Positions 25,701 through 35,511 of a stretch of 64,000 bases of DNA are shown here, one piece after another. The notes under the pieces were generated by a model. That model saw only the letters and a list, made by a program, of their open reading frames with translations, was not told the DNA's origin and did no database searches. Position numbers and translations under genes: made by a program. Within the stretch, counting starts at the first letter, position 1, and each line of letters opens with the position of its first letter. Location: NCBI GenBank assembly GCA_016721625.1, contig JADKHR010000001.1, forward strand, positions 2,694,066 to 2,758,065, in the 5' to 3' direction. This stretch comes from Elusimicrobiota bacterium (GTDB taxonomy: Bacteria > Elusimicrobiota > Elusimicrobia > FEN-1173).

Positions 25701-27814
25701 GAAATCGGCGATGTCTTCGCCGCCATCACCGGCCGTTGTCGTAAAGACCTCCGTCCAGCGGGCCCCGTCGTTAGAATACTGGATTCCGTAACTCTTCGCG
25801 TGGGCGGTTTCCCATTGGATCGTCACCCGGTTGACCTTTTTCGGCGCCAAGAAGTCCATGGCGAGGAACTGGGGATCGGCCCAGGCCGATTCCCAGCGGG
25901 TAGCCAAAGTCCCGTCCACGGCGTAGCGGGCCTGGTTGCCGTTCAAAATCGAGGAAGCGAAGGCGTAGGGCTCGGTGTAGGGACGAAGGCCCAGGAGATT
26001 CATTCCCCGTTGCATATGGGGGTTTTTCATGAAGCTCTCCGTCACCGTTAACGGCGCGAGTTCCGTGAGTTGGTTGGCCAGGGCGATGACGAGGGGTCCG
26101 TTGTTGATGCCGAGGGTGATATTGGAAACCCCGGGGTTGGGCCGGACGCGGAAGGAGTCGGTGAACCCGTGGCGGCCCCAAATGGCGCTCTTGTATTGGA
26201 AATACATATGACGAAGGGCGGCCAGGGTGTTTTCATAGTTGGTGGAATGATAATGAGTGAGCCCAATGGACGTCCCCGCCGCCGCCGGGGCGACGGTTCC
26301 GTCGTGGTCGTCCACTCCGTAGACGTGGTAGAGATCGTCCGCCCCATAGGCCGCGGTCAAGCCCCAGCGGTTGTCGTCATAGCGTTTTTGGGGATCGTTC
26401 AGGCAGGTGAGGCGATTGACCTCCGTGGCGAGCAGGAGTTCTTCGAGTAGTCGCCGAAATCGTCGTGAAGCCCCTGGTCGAGGAAGTCGTTGTGGACGCC
26501 GCGCATGTCAAAGTAGAGGTGATGGAATTGGTGGTAAAAGAGAGGAGCGGATCCAAACCCGTGCATGTAATCGATCCCCTGACGGTTCTCCCACCCGCGG
26601 TTAAGGTTGTTCCAGGCGGCGGTGCTGATGGCGTGGGTCGGGGACCCGAAGGCGAGCGGGTAAATGAAGATGGATTCGGAATAACCGTCCCACAATGCGG
26701 GCAAGTAACCCGATTCATCCGTCCAGCCCATGGAGAGGAAAGTGTCCCGGAATCCGTCGCCGGTATGGCCCGTGAACGCGGTCCAATCCATGCGGCGGTA
26801 AAGCCGATCCGCTTGGTCGGCGATGTCCGGGTAGGTGTCCCGGAAATACTCACCTGCTTGGAGGGCTCCCATGATGAAAAGAGATGAATCGACCGTGGAA
26901 ATTTCCGACCGGTCGTCTCCATCCACCCAACGGGCCGCGTCCGGCCCGTTCAAGAACCGGTAAAAAAAACCGTGGAAATTCGGTGTTTGGGATTCGAAGA
27001 CGTTCAAAACCTTGACGATCCGGTCGTGGGCTTCTTGATTGGTGATCCACCCATTGGCAGCGCCGATGGTGTAAACGCTGAGCCCGAACCCCGTCGCCCC
27101 AATGTGGGCCTTGCGGGAGTGTCCTTCTTTGAAGCTGAAGGCGGTATCGCTCACGAGGCCGGTGGTGGGATCCGCCTCGTTCCAGAAATACCAGAACATC
27201 TTTTTGGACATCCATTTAAGGAATTCCCGCGGATAAAAGGCTGTGTTGGTGATCTGGATTCCTGAAATGAAGGCGTTGTCGGGGTCTGAATCGTCCTGGA
27301 AGCATTCGATTTCAATGCCGTTGTTATAAATGGGAAGGTTGACTTCTATGGAATAGGGTTTGTTTTTTCCACCCGCGGCTTTCCAAACGTCCAGTTTGCT
27401 CTGAACGACGGTGCCGTTTACTTTCACGCTGAACACGCGCTGCCCCTCCGCGTCCCAATAGGTCTCGCAAAAGAGGAGTTTAATGTTGTAGCCCCCGCCC
27501 GGGACCTCGATCCGGTAACGAACATTCCTCCCGTAGCGGTGGGATCGATAGACTTCGTCCAGATTCCCGATTTGCGGGTCCGCGCTTTCCGCGGGTTGGC
27601 CGCCAAAATAACCCCACCGGTAAAGACCATCAAAGGGTTCGTCTTTCATCCAGAGTTTTCCATCCAGGACGAGGTCCGTCGTCGTTCCGCAATTGATGCG
27701 GTACACTTCTTCCCCTGTGTCGGAGGCGGGAATCAGGTCGGCCCGCAAGGCCGCCGGAAGCGCCGCCGAAGCGGCCGCCAGGACGCAGAGAACCTGCCGT
27801 ATGGATCGATTCAT
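22794..27814 (-). CDS. Giant secreted PF10091-type glucanase, malectin/discoidin/FN3 (frameshifted)
   Basis: About 1673 residues once repaired. Order: signal peptide (MNRSIRQVLCVLAAASAALP); malectin-like domain (about 30-175, YRINCGTTTDLVLDGKLWM); catalytic glycoamylase/GH144-like domain (about 185-640) with WDGYSESIFIYPLAFGSPTH and DDNRWGLTAAYGADDLY; an F5/8-type discoidin domain (AVDGTLATRWESAWADPQF, ...YGIQYSNDGARWTEV); a fibronectin-III domain; a repeated region of likely beta-propeller blades (HVAFYDPSRQGLRYALWNG and similar); further FN3 domains; and a FlgD-like Ig domain at the end (VYPNPFRPG, GRNGSGHSVSSGVYFGVAEK). The frame breaks near 26432-26437, where one C appears lost; the joint then reads YSKNSLLATEVNRLTCLNDP. 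PF10091 enzymes include endo-beta-1,2-glucanases; the substrate here is not proven. Confidence 0.85.
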
Positions 27815-27992
27815 TGGAAACCCCTTTAAGGTCGTTGTCTTCATCCCCGGGCGGTGTATTTGCCCGCGTGGGCAATTTAACCAAGAAAAAAAACCCACGT
27901 CAAGTTAAAAAATAGGCCGCCTCGTTCAGGGAGGGGGAAAAACGGCTTGAAACGGCTTTGGGGCAAAAACAGTGGCGTGGGGATTATTTGGG

Positions 27993-28931
27993 CTATTCGT
28001 GTTCGGCGAGCCAGCGTTCGGTTTGGATGGCGGCCATGCACCCCTGGCCCGCGGCGGTGATGGCTTGGCGGTAGACGTGGTCCACGCAATCGCCGGCGGC
28101 GAAGACCCCCGGGATGTTGGTGCGGGTGTGGCCGTCGGTTTTGACGTAACCGACCTCGTCGGTATGGATTTGACCTTTAAACAGGCCGGTGTTGGGGTCG
28201 TGGCCGATGGCGAGGAAAAGGCCCGCGGCGGAGAGGGTTTCCAGGGCGCCGGTCTTGACGTTCTTGATCCTCAACTGCTCGAGGGTTTTCTCCCCGTGGG
28301 TGTCTTCCAGCGTGTAGGGGACCTTGAAGGTGATTTTAGGGTTGGCCTTGGCTCGGTCCAGCATGACGCGGGAGGAGCGGAACTCTTCTCGCCGGTGGAG
28401 CAGGATGACCTGGGACCCGAATCGGGTCAGGTAGAGAGCTTCCTCCATGGCGGTGTCGCCGCCGCCGATGACGACGATGGGTTTGTTTCGGAAGAGGGGA
28501 AGCGCGCCGTCGCAGGTGGCGCAGGCGGAAATGCCGCGGTTCCAGAACTTGGCTTCGGCCTCGGTGTGCAGCCGTTTGGCGGCCGCGCCCGTGGCGATGA
28601 TGACGGCTTTCGCCGTGTATTCGGTTTCGTCCGTCGTTATTTTGAATGGGTGTGAGGAAAAGTCCACCGACTCCACGTCTTTGTCCAACACCTCGGCGCC
28701 GAACCGTTCCACCTGTTGGCGCATCCGGTTCATGAGTTCGGGGCCCATGATCCCTTCCGGGAAACCTGGAAAGTTTTCCACCTCCGTGGTGGTCATCAGC
28801 TGGCCGCCCGGTTGGCCGCCTTTCAGGAAGCCCCCCAGAACCAGCGGTTGGAGGTCGGCGCGGGAGGCGTAGAGGGCCGCGGTGAACCCCGCGGGGCCGG
28901 AACCGATGATGATGACGTTTCGCGTTTTCAT
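27993..28931 (-). CDS. trxB: Thioredoxin reductase
   Basis: A 312-residue NADPH-dependent flavoenzyme that reduces thioredoxin. FAD motif VIIIGSGPAGFTAALYASRA, NADPH motif VVIGGGDTAMEEALYLTRFG, redox-active cysteines in ACATCDGALPLF, and C-terminal FAD motif GVFAAGDCVDHVYRQAITAA. Length is standard. It lies 40 bases downstream of the zinc-ribbon CBS gene, so it may be the last gene of the kor operon. The 178 bases between it and the glucanase gene contain nothing recognisable. Confidence 0.96.
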   Translation of the reverse strand: MKTRNVIIIGSGPAGFTAALYASRADLQPLVLGGFLKGGQPGGQLMTTTEVENFPGFPEGIMGPELMNRMRQQVERFGAEVLDKDVESVDFSSHPFKITTDETEYTAKAVIIATGAAAKRLHTEAEAKFWNRGISACATCDGALPLFRNKPIVVIGGGDTAMEEALYLTRFGSQVILLHRREEFRSSRVMLDRAKANPKITFKVPYTLEDTHGEKTLEQLRIKNVKTGALETLSAAGLFLAIGHDPNTGLFKGQIHTDEVGYVKTDGHTRTNIPGVFAAGDCVDHVYRQAITAAGQGCMAAIQTERWLAEHE

Positions 28932-28971
28932 GGAATATCCTTTGTGAGAAAGTTGAGAGGAAAGGGGTGGC

Positions 28972-29504
28972 TCAGTAGCTCTTCTTTGAGGCGGACAGGT
29001 ATCGGAGGACGTCTCGGATGAGAAGGATGCTCACAGGGGTTCCGTCGGCCCGAAGCACGGGGACGTGGCGGTGCCCGCCGATGGCCATTTTGTTGACCGC
29101 GAAAGCGATGGGGTCTTCCGGGCGCACGAAGCTGGGGTCCCGGGTCATGACGTCCTCGACCTTCACTTTGGACAGGTCCGGGTGGAGGCCGGCGACTCGC
29201 AGGGCCAGGTCCCGGTTGGAGAGGATGCCCACCATTTTCTTGTTTTGGTAGACCAGGACGCACCCCTTCTTCTCTTTTTGAAAGATTTTGACGATTTTCT
29301 CCACCGTGTCGTCGGGACTGCAGACCAGGAGGTCCAAACCCGTCAGAAGTTCCGAGACCGGTTCCTTCAGAAGGGCGTCTTGGAAAGCGTTGTCCCGCCG
29401 GCGGACGGAGGGGATGTCCCGCTTCATCAGCGAGTGGAGGCACTGGGCGCAATGGTCGGCTTCGGTTCGGTTTTCGTAACCGCAATGGGGCAGGAGTTTT
29501 TCAT
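28972..29504 (-). CDS. Zinc-ribbon plus paired-CBS-domain protein (frameshifted)
   Basis: The CBS pair is clear in 28972-29427: VSELLTGLDLLVCSPDDTVE, MVGILSNRDLALRVAGL, VEDVMTRDPSFVRPEDPIAF and PVSILLIRDVLRYLSAS. Reading one more C into the GGGG run at 29487-29490 (plus strand) extends the protein upstream as MKNSCPHCGYENRTEADHCA followed by QCLHSLMKRD, a CPHC...CAQC zinc ribbon. That restored ATG overlaps the korB stop as ATGA (29501-29504), which supports the repair. Total 177 residues. CBS pairs bind adenine nucleotides or SAM, so with the second CBS protein upstream of korA it probably senses energy state for the oxidoreductase. Confidence 0.8.
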
Positions 29505-30535
29505 TGGACCGTCCAGGTGTCTTCGTCGTAGAGAAGCGAGGTGAGGTTCCCCCGCCCTTTCTTTTTGATCACGGCCTGAATCTGCTCGTTCATCAGGTCG
29601 TCATACGTCGGTTTTTCCACACACCGGAACACACCGAAGGGCACGGGAAAATCCGGATACACCAGCTGAGTGAGGAGGTAAGCGTGGTTGGGCCGCGGGT
29701 CGGCTTCGTCATGGATCAGGAGGTCCCGGGGGTTGGTGGGGTCGTAATCCACGATCTCGGGGTAAAGGCCGTTCAGCCGGATGGACCGCTTTTTGTCGGC
29801 CCGCCCGAAAATCAGGGGTTTGCCGTTTTCCAGGTAGACCATGCGGTCTTCCCGGGTGTCCCGCCCCGTCACGGGCGCGTGGGTTTTGTCGTTGAAAATG
29901 ATGCAGTTTTGGTAAATTTCGATGAAGGAGACGCCTTTGTGCCGCATGGCGCGTTCGAACATGGCGCTCATGTGGCGGGGGTCGGAGTCCAGGGTGCGGG
30001 CGATGAAGGTGGCTTCCGAGGCGATGGCGATGCAGAGCGGGTTGATGGGGTGCTCAATGGACCCGTAGGGGGAAGACTTCGTCACTTTCCCCGTGGGCGA
30101 GGTGGGGGAATACTGCCCTTTGGTCAGTCCGTAGATTTGGTTGTTGACCAAGAGAACGTTGAAGTTCAGGTTCCGGCGCATGGCGTGGAGGATGTGGTTG
30201 CCGCCGATGGAGAGGCCGTCCCCGTCGCCGGTGATCACCCAGATGGACAGATCTTTGTTGACGCAACGGAGTCCCGTGGCGATGGTGGGGGCCCGGCCAT
30301 GGATGGTGTGGAAGCCATAGGTGTTCATGTAATAGGGGAACCGGGAAGAACAGCCGATCCCCGAGATGAACACATAGTTCTCCCGAGGGACGTCGAACTT
30401 GGCGAGGGTTTGCTGGACGGCCCCCAGAATGGAGTAATCTCCGCACCCCGGGCACCAGCGGACCTCCGCGCCCGAGACGAAATCATTCTTGGTGAATTTT
30501 GGACGAGAGGCGGACAGCGGAAGATGGATTTCCAT
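29501..30535 (-). CDS. korB: 2-oxoacid:ferredoxin oxidoreductase, beta subunit
   Basis: A 344-residue thiamine-diphosphate subunit of KorAB-type enzymes. It has the cluster/ThDP context RWCPGCGDYSILGAVQQTLA, ISGIGCSSRFPYYMNTYGFH, GRAPTIATGLRCVN, and the ThDP signature VITGDGDGLSIGGNHILHAM followed by NNQIYGLTKGQYSPTSPTG. With the alpha subunit it oxidatively decarboxylates a 2-oxoacid to the acyl-CoA, reducing ferredoxin. Its ATG overlaps the korA stop (TAATG). Proximity to sucCD suggests 2-oxoglutarate as substrate. Confidence 0.94.
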   Translation of the reverse strand: MEIHLPLSASRPKFTKNDFVSGAEVRWCPGCGDYSILGAVQQTLAKFDVPRENYVFISGIGCSSRFPYYMNTYGFHTIHGRAPTIATGLRCVNKDLSIWVITGDGDGLSIGGNHILHAMRRNLNFNVLLVNNQIYGLTKGQYSPTSPTGKVTKSSPYGSIEHPINPLCIAIASEATFIARTLDSDPRHMSAMFERAMRHKGVSFIEIYQNCIIFNDKTHAPVTGRDTREDRMVYLENGKPLIFGRADKKRSIRLNGLYPEIVDYDPTNPRDLLIHDEADPRPNHAYLLTQLVYPDFPVPFGVFRCVEKPTYDDLMNEQIQAVIKKKGRGNLTSLLYDEDTWTVQ

Positions 30536-32383
30536 TAGAGGATTTCCTCGATGGCTTGCCTTACTTCGGAAACGAAGAACGGGATCCCCCGCACCCGGTT
30601 CAGCCCGATGAATCGCGGCGCTTTGGAGAGCTCGCCGTCGTTGAATTGGTGCCGGAGAAGCAGGATCAACTGCCCCAAGTTTAATTCGGGGACCAACACC
30701 TTGTCGAAATTCGAAAGAAGCTCCCGGGTGTTTTTCGGGAAGGGGTTCAAATAACGCAGATGCGCCTGGGACACGGGGCCCCGCTCGGAAGCGTTCACTT
30801 CGTCCACGGCGGCGTGGATGGCGCCGTAGGTGGACCCCCACCCCAGGACGAGGATCTTTCCCCGGGCGGGCCCGCGGACTTCCAGCGGCGGGAGGTCGTC
30901 GGCAATGCGGGCGACTTTTTCCGCCCGGAGCTTCACCATCTTTTCGTGATTGTCCGGATCGTAACTCACGGACCCCGTGACGTCTTGCTTTTCCAGACCG
31001 CCGATTCGATGTTCCAAACCTGGGGTTCCGGGTTTGGCCCAGGGCCGGGCGAGGGTTTCGGGGTTCCGGGCGTAGGGGGTAAAAGGTCCCTTCCACTGGG
31101 TCGGGTGGGTCACGACGATCTTGGGCAGGTCCTGAACCGCCGGAAGCTTCCAGGGTTCCGCGCTGTTGGCCAAATAGCCGTCGGAAAGCACGACCACGGG
31201 CGTCATGCGGGTGAGGGCGATGCGGCAGGCCTCGACCGTGGCGTTGAAACAATCCGCGGGGCTTTTGGGGGCGATCACGCAAAGGGGGGACTCGCCGTTC
31301 CGTCCGAAGAGGACTTGAAGGAGGTCGGTTTGTTCCGTCTTGGTGGGCATGCCGGTGGAGGGGCCCGTCCGCTGGACATCGACGACCACCAGCGGGAGTT
31401 CGGTGATCACGGCCAAATTGAGCGCTTCCGATTTCAGGCAGAAGCCGGGGCCCGAGGTTCCCGTGACGCCCAATTCTCCGCCGAAACTGGCCCCGATGGC
31501 GGAGCCGATGGCGGCGATCTCGTCTTCCGCTTGGAAGGTTTTGACTCCGAATTCCTTGTGTTTGGACAGCCCTTCCAAAATTCCCGAGGCCGGCGTGATG
31601 GGGTAGGAACCGTAGAAGAGCGTTTTACCGGCCAGTTCCGCGGCGGCGATCAGTCCCAGGGCGGTGGCCTCGTTGCCCGTGATTTTTCGGTAGGTGCCGG
31701 GTTCCAGTTTCGACTTGCGGATTTCGAACCGGGTGGGCAGGAGTTCCGTGATGTCGGCGTAGTTGTATCCGGCTTTGAGCGCGGCGATGTTGGCGTCGAC
31801 GAACTCGGTTTTCTTGGCGAATTTTTCGGAGATCCAATCCACCGTGTGGTCCAGGCTCCGGTCGTAGAGCCAGAACATGAGGCCCAGGGCGAAAAAGTTT
31901 TTGCACCGTTCTTTCCGAGTCGCGGATCGGATGTTCCTTGAGGGCGTTCAGGGTCAGGTCGGCCAGGGGAACCTTGAGGACCTGCCACTCCCTCAAGGTC
32001 CCGTCCTCCAACGGATTGGCGCGGTAGGCCGCTTTCTCCAAACCCTGAGGATCGAAGGCGTTCTCGTTCAAGATCAAGAGGCCGCCCTTTTTGACATGGT
32101 GAAGATTGACTTTGAGGGCCGCCGGGTTCATGGCGATCAGCACGTCCGCCCGGTCGCCCGGCGTGAAAATGGGGCCGTCGGAAAATTGGAGTTGGAAGCT
32201 GGAAACGCCGGGGAGAGTTCCGGCGGGGGCGCGGATTTCCGCCGGGAAGTCCGGGATCGTGGCGAAATCGTTGCCCATCGCCGCGGTGGTGTCCGTGAAC
32301 TGGTCTCCCGTCAACTGCATCCCGTCGCCGGAATCCCCGGCGAAGCGGACGGTGACGGCGGGAAGGATCTTCTTTTCTTTCAC
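30535..32383 (-). CDS. korA: 2-oxoacid:ferredoxin oxidoreductase, gamma-alpha fusion (frameshifted)
   Basis: About 615 residues after repair. The N-terminal gamma part (GTG start at 32383) has VTVRFAGDSGDGMQLTGDQF and ADVLIAMNPAALKVNLHHVK. The alpha part has YRKITGNEATALGLIAAAEL, YGSYPITPASGILEGLSKH, FQAEDEIAAIGSAIGASFGG and TGTSGPGFCLKSEALNLAVI. The two frames join near 31915-31925, where one base is extra; the joined sequence reads RKERCKNFFALGLMFWLYDR, a normal link in these fusions. The C-terminal half binds CoA and contacts the ThDP subunit. It follows a CBS-protein gene by three bases and precedes korB. Confidence 0.92.
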
Positions 32384-32386
32384 CGG

Positions 32387-32860
32387 TCAGCCCCCCTCGG
32401 CCGTGTGGGCGACTTGGTGCGGATTGGGGGGGATGTTGTAGACCTCGCCGGGATAGAATTCCGCCAAAAAGCGAACCAGGGTCCGCACGCTCAGGACGTT
32501 CACCAGTTCCTGTTTTTCGTTCACCAGCGGGATGTGGTAGACGTCGTTGTCGGCCATCAGGTCCACCGCCCGGCCCACGGGGTCGTCTTGCCGGAGCACC
32601 AGGGGATCGGCGGTCATAAAGTCGCGGACGGGGCGGCGGGTGTCCACCTTCGTGTTGAGTATTTTTCGCGCCACGTCGGATTCGGTGAATATGCCGACCA
32701 CGCGCTTCGCTTCGGCCACCACGAGGTAGGCCGAGTTATTTTCCCGCATCAATTCAATGGCGCGATCCACGGAAATGTCCGGGGGGGATTGGATCAACCG
32801 GGGGTTGATGATTTCACCGATCTTCTTGTCTTTTAGCCGTCGCTCAGAGGGAGTGGGCAT
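32387..32860 (-). CDS. Paired-CBS-domain protein, first gene of kor operon
   Basis: A 157-residue protein made of two CBS motifs: IGEIINPRLIQSPPDISVDR, VVGIFTESDVARKILN, VRDFMTADPLVLRQDDPVGR and PLVNEKQELVNVLSVRTLVR, with a short tail. CBS pairs bind AMP/ATP/SAM-like ligands. ATG 32860 is preferred because AAAAGGA precedes it; a TTG at 32884 is also open. It lies three bases upstream of korA with which it must be cotranscribed, and a second CBS protein follows korB. I infer a regulatory subunit or sensor for the oxidoreductase; IMPDH-like catalysis is excluded by size. Confidence 0.88.
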   Translation of the reverse strand: MPTPSERRLKDKKIGEIINPRLIQSPPDISVDRAIELMRENNSAYLVVAEAKRVVGIFTESDVARKILNTKVDTRRPVRDFMTADPLVLRQDDPVGRAVDLMADNDVYHIPLVNEKQELVNVLSVRTLVRFLAEFYPGEVYNIPPNPHQVAHTAEGG

Positions 32861-32898
32861 GGGGTTCCTTTTGTGGATCGCCAAGTGGCCGCGGGAAT

Positions 32899-32927
32899 AT
32901 GATAGTTAAAACCTCTCGGTTCCACAA
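32899..32927 (-). promoter_or_regulatory. Probable sigma-70 promoter of the CBS-korAB operon
   Basis: On the minus strand TTGTGG (32922-32927) and TATCAT (32899-32904) are 17 bases apart, and the -10 lies 38 bases upstream of ATG 32860. The divergent sucC starts at 33020, so this is a shared control region. Confidence 0.5.
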
Positions 32928-33019
32928 CGTCGGCCCCGCCGTTTCGGAGGAACATCTTTTAAGGGGCTTCAAAGTTTGCTTGAATCACGCTACGATTCGA
33001 CGTCAATCCAGGAGAATCA

Positions 33020-34196
33020 ATGAAACTTCACGAATATCAAGCCAAACGCCGGATGGAGGAGTTCGGATTGCCTGTCTTGAAAGGACGGGTGATCACCAAG
33101 GCGGGGCAGGTGAAGGCGGCCTTGGGAAAATTGGGGACCGGTCCGTGGGTTCTGAAGGCCCAGGTTCACACGGGCGGCCGGGGGAAGGCGGGGGGCGTGC
33201 GGGTCCTGCGGGACGCGGCCGAAGCCGCGGCTTTCGCCAAGGGGCTGTTGGGAAAACCCCTCGTCACCCATCAAACGGGGCCCCAGGGATTGATCGTTCG
33301 ATCGATTTTGGCCGAACCCGCCGTCCAGGTCCAGCGGGAGTTATACGCGGCGGTCTTGATGAACCGAAAGACCGGGAAACCGGTTTTGCTGGTGTCCGCC
33401 GAAGGCGGCATGGACATTGAGACCTTGGCCGCCACGGCGCCGGAAAAAATCGTGCGGGTGGACATCGATCCCCTGCGGGGATTGGAGTCTTTTCAAGCCC
33501 GCGACGTGGCTTTCGCCACCGGGCTGGCCGGAGAACAACTGAAAGAATCGGTCCCGTTTTTCCGGAACATGGTTCGGATGTTTCTTGCCTTGGACGCCAG
33601 TTTGGTGGAGGTGAACCCCCTCGGTGTTATCGCCGGGCCGGAGGGGAACCGGCTTTTGGCCATGGACGCCAAGATCACCATCGACGACAACGCTTCGTTC
33701 CGCCAGGAAGACCTCTTTAAAGAGGCCGATCGGGCCGACCTTTTGGACGCCGAGCGGCGCGCCATCGAGGTGGGCATTTCCTATATCCGGTTGGACGGCG
33801 CCATCGGTTGCATGGTGAACGGGGCGGGTCTGGCCATGGCCACCATGGACATCATCAAGCTTCACGGCGGGGAGCCCGCGAACTTCCTCGACGTGGGGAG
33901 GCGCCAAGGTCGAGCAGGTGACCGAGGCCTTTAAGATCATTTTGTCGGACGCCCACGTGAAGGTGATTCTGGTGAACATTTTCGGCGGGATCATGAAATG
34001 CGATGTCATCGCCCAGGGCATTGTGCAGGCCGTCAAAAGCACCGGTTTGGACCGCCCCTTGGTCGTTCGGTTGGAGGGGAACCGGGTGGAGGAGGGGCGA
34101 AAGCTTTTGGCCGAATCGGGCCTCGCGATTACCCCGGCCTCGGACCTGGCCGACGCCGCGCGGAAGGCCGTGGCCCTTTCATCGTCGTTGGCCTAG
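33020..34196 (+). CDS. sucC: Succinyl-CoA synthetase beta subunit (frameshifted)
   Basis: ATP-grasp subunit of succinate-CoA ligase. First frame: MKLHEYQAKRRMEEFGLPVL, VLKAQVHTGGRGKAGGVRVL, LVEVNPLGVIA and AMDAKITIDDNASFRQEDLF, GAIGCMVNGAGLAMATMDII. Second frame (from 33918): TEAFKIILSDAHVKVILVNI followed by FGGIMKCDVIAQGIV. The break is at the conserved DVGGGA: GTGGGGAGGCGCC at 33894-33907 seems to have lost two Gs. Repaired length is about 392 residues, as expected. AGGAG precedes the start. It couples the kor product succinyl-CoA to nucleotide triphosphate formation. Confidence 0.93.
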
Positions 34197-34262
34197 CCCA
34201 AAAGCTCCCGTTCGGGGCGTGCCGGAATCCAAGCCATGGAAAACAAAAAGGAGTCTTTCTTG

Positions 34263-34601
34263 ATGAACCCATACGAAAGTCTGATGAAAATCCCGCCCAA
34301 TAACGTGGCGGACGTTCTGCGGCGTTTGACGGGGCTCGCTTCGGGCAAGCCCGAGGAAGCCCCGCTTCTGACTCTCTATCTGTCCAACGGGGCTTCCGTG
34401 GCGGGGGTTCTGCTTCAGTTTAGGAAAGACCACGCCCAACAGTTCGTCGTGACGGTGGGACATTTCAAGAACACCGACGGAGCGGCGGAGGCCCTGAGTT
34501 TCGTTCCTTTGTCCCAGATCTCGGCGGTGACCATTCATCACCCGTTGCGACTGGCCTCGGTGTTGACGGAACCGACCGCCGCCGACACCCAGGAACCATG
34601 A
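34263..34601 (+). CDS. Hypothetical protein between sucC and sucD
   Basis: A 112-residue soluble protein I do not recognise: MNPYESLMKIPPNNVADVLR, then LLTLYLSNGASVAGVLLQFR and QQFVVTVGHFKNT, ending SFVPLSQISAVTIHHPLRL. The strand pattern (function-altering LSNGASVAGVLL, then a VPLSQISAVTI strand) recalls Sm-like or RNA-chaperone barrels, but I see no diagnostic residues. AAGGAG lies ten bases before ATG 34263; an upstream ATG at 34236 is possible. It overlaps sucD by four bases (ATGA), so it is translated from the succinyl-CoA synthetase mRNA. Confidence 0.7.
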   Translation: MNPYESLMKIPPNNVADVLRRLTGLASGKPEEAPLLTLYLSNGASVAGVLLQFRKDHAQQFVVTVGHFKNTDGAAEALSFVPLSQISAVTIHHPLRLASVLTEPTAADTQEP

Positions 34602-35503
34602 GCATCCTGATCGATCGCGACACCCGGGTCATCGTCCAGGGAATCACGGGGGCGGCCGGGTCCTTCCACGCCAAAGCCTGCCGGGACTATGGCACCCAGG
34701 TGGTCGGAGGGGTGACGCCGGGGAAAGGGGGCTCCAACCTCGACGGCATCCCTGTTTTCAATACGGTGAAAGAAGCGGTGAAGGAAACGGGAGCCACGGC
34801 CTCGATCCTTTTTGTTCCGCCTCCCTTCGCGGCCGACGCCGTTCTGGAGGCGGCGGACGCGGGGGTAGGCCTGCTCCTCTGCATCACCGAAGGGATCCCG
34901 GTGTTGGACATGGCTCGCGTGAAGGCGACTCTCAAAGGGACCGGCGCCCGGTTGATCGGTCCCAACGGCCCGGGAGTCATTACCCCGGGGGACGAACGGC
35001 GGCCCGGTTGCAAGATCGGGATCATGCCCGGGTACATCCACAAACCCGGGCGCATCGGCGTCGTTTCCCGGTCGGGCACTCTGACCTACGAGGCGGTCTG
35101 GCAATTGACCCAGCGCGGCATCGGCCAATCCACGGTGCTCGGGATCGGGGGAGACCCGGTTCAGGGGTCTACGTTCGTGGACATTTTGGAGCTTTTCGAA
35201 AAAGACGCGGACACCGACGCCGTCTTGATGATCGGGGAGATCGGCGGGTCGGCGGAGGAGGACGCGGCGATGTTTTTCAAGAAAAAAATGTCCAAGCCCC
35301 TTTTCGCCTTCATCGCCGGGCGCACCGCCCCGGAGGGCCGGCGCATGGGACACGCCGGGGCCATCGTGGACGCGGGCGACGGGCAGGCCTCTCACGGCTC
35401 GGCGGCGGAAAAGCGCGCGACGCTGGAAGCGGCCGGCGTCAAAGTCATCGACTCTCCGGCGGACATGGGAGAAATGGTTTTAAAAATGGTCCGAGGGTCT
35501 TGA
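34598..35503 (+). CDS. sucD: Succinyl-CoA synthetase alpha subunit
   Basis: A 301-residue CoA-binding, phosphohistidine subunit. The N-terminus is VIVQGITGAAGSFHAKACRD; the CoA site region has VGGVTPGKGGSNLDGIPVFN; the body has LIGPNGPGVITPG and IGVVSRSGTLTYEAVWQLTQ; the active-site histidine is in MGHAGAIVDAGDGQASHGSA. With SucC it makes ATP or GTP from succinyl-CoA. It overlaps the preceding hypothetical gene by ATGA and the debranching-enzyme gene follows eight bases later. Confidence 0.96.
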   Translation: MSILIDRDTRVIVQGITGAAGSFHAKACRDYGTQVVGGVTPGKGGSNLDGIPVFNTVKEAVKETGATASILFVPPPFAADAVLEAADAGVGLLLCITEGIPVLDMARVKATLKGTGARLIGPNGPGVITPGDERRPGCKIGIMPGYIHKPGRIGVVSRSGTLTYEAVWQLTQRGIGQSTVLGIGGDPVQGSTFVDILELFEKDADTDAVLMIGEIGGSAEEDAAMFFKKKMSKPLFAFIAGRTAPEGRRMGHAGAIVDAGDGQASHGSAAEKRATLEAAGVKVIDSPADMGEMVLKMVRGS

Positions 35504-35511
35504 CGGCCCGC

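Noticed and set aside
24321..26051. Long open frame antisense to the glucanase gene
   Set aside because: A GC-rich shadow frame: its protein is Gly/Arg/Pro-rich without motifs, while the minus strand encodes recognised domains. The same holds for other long antisense frames, for example over cstA (5214-6158) and ychF (8004-9350).
28972..29427. Shorter CBS protein starting at 29427
   Set aside because: It begins mid-sequence after a zinc-ribbon coding stretch in the adjacent frame, whose restored ATG overlaps the korB stop. The longer, repaired gene is the better model.
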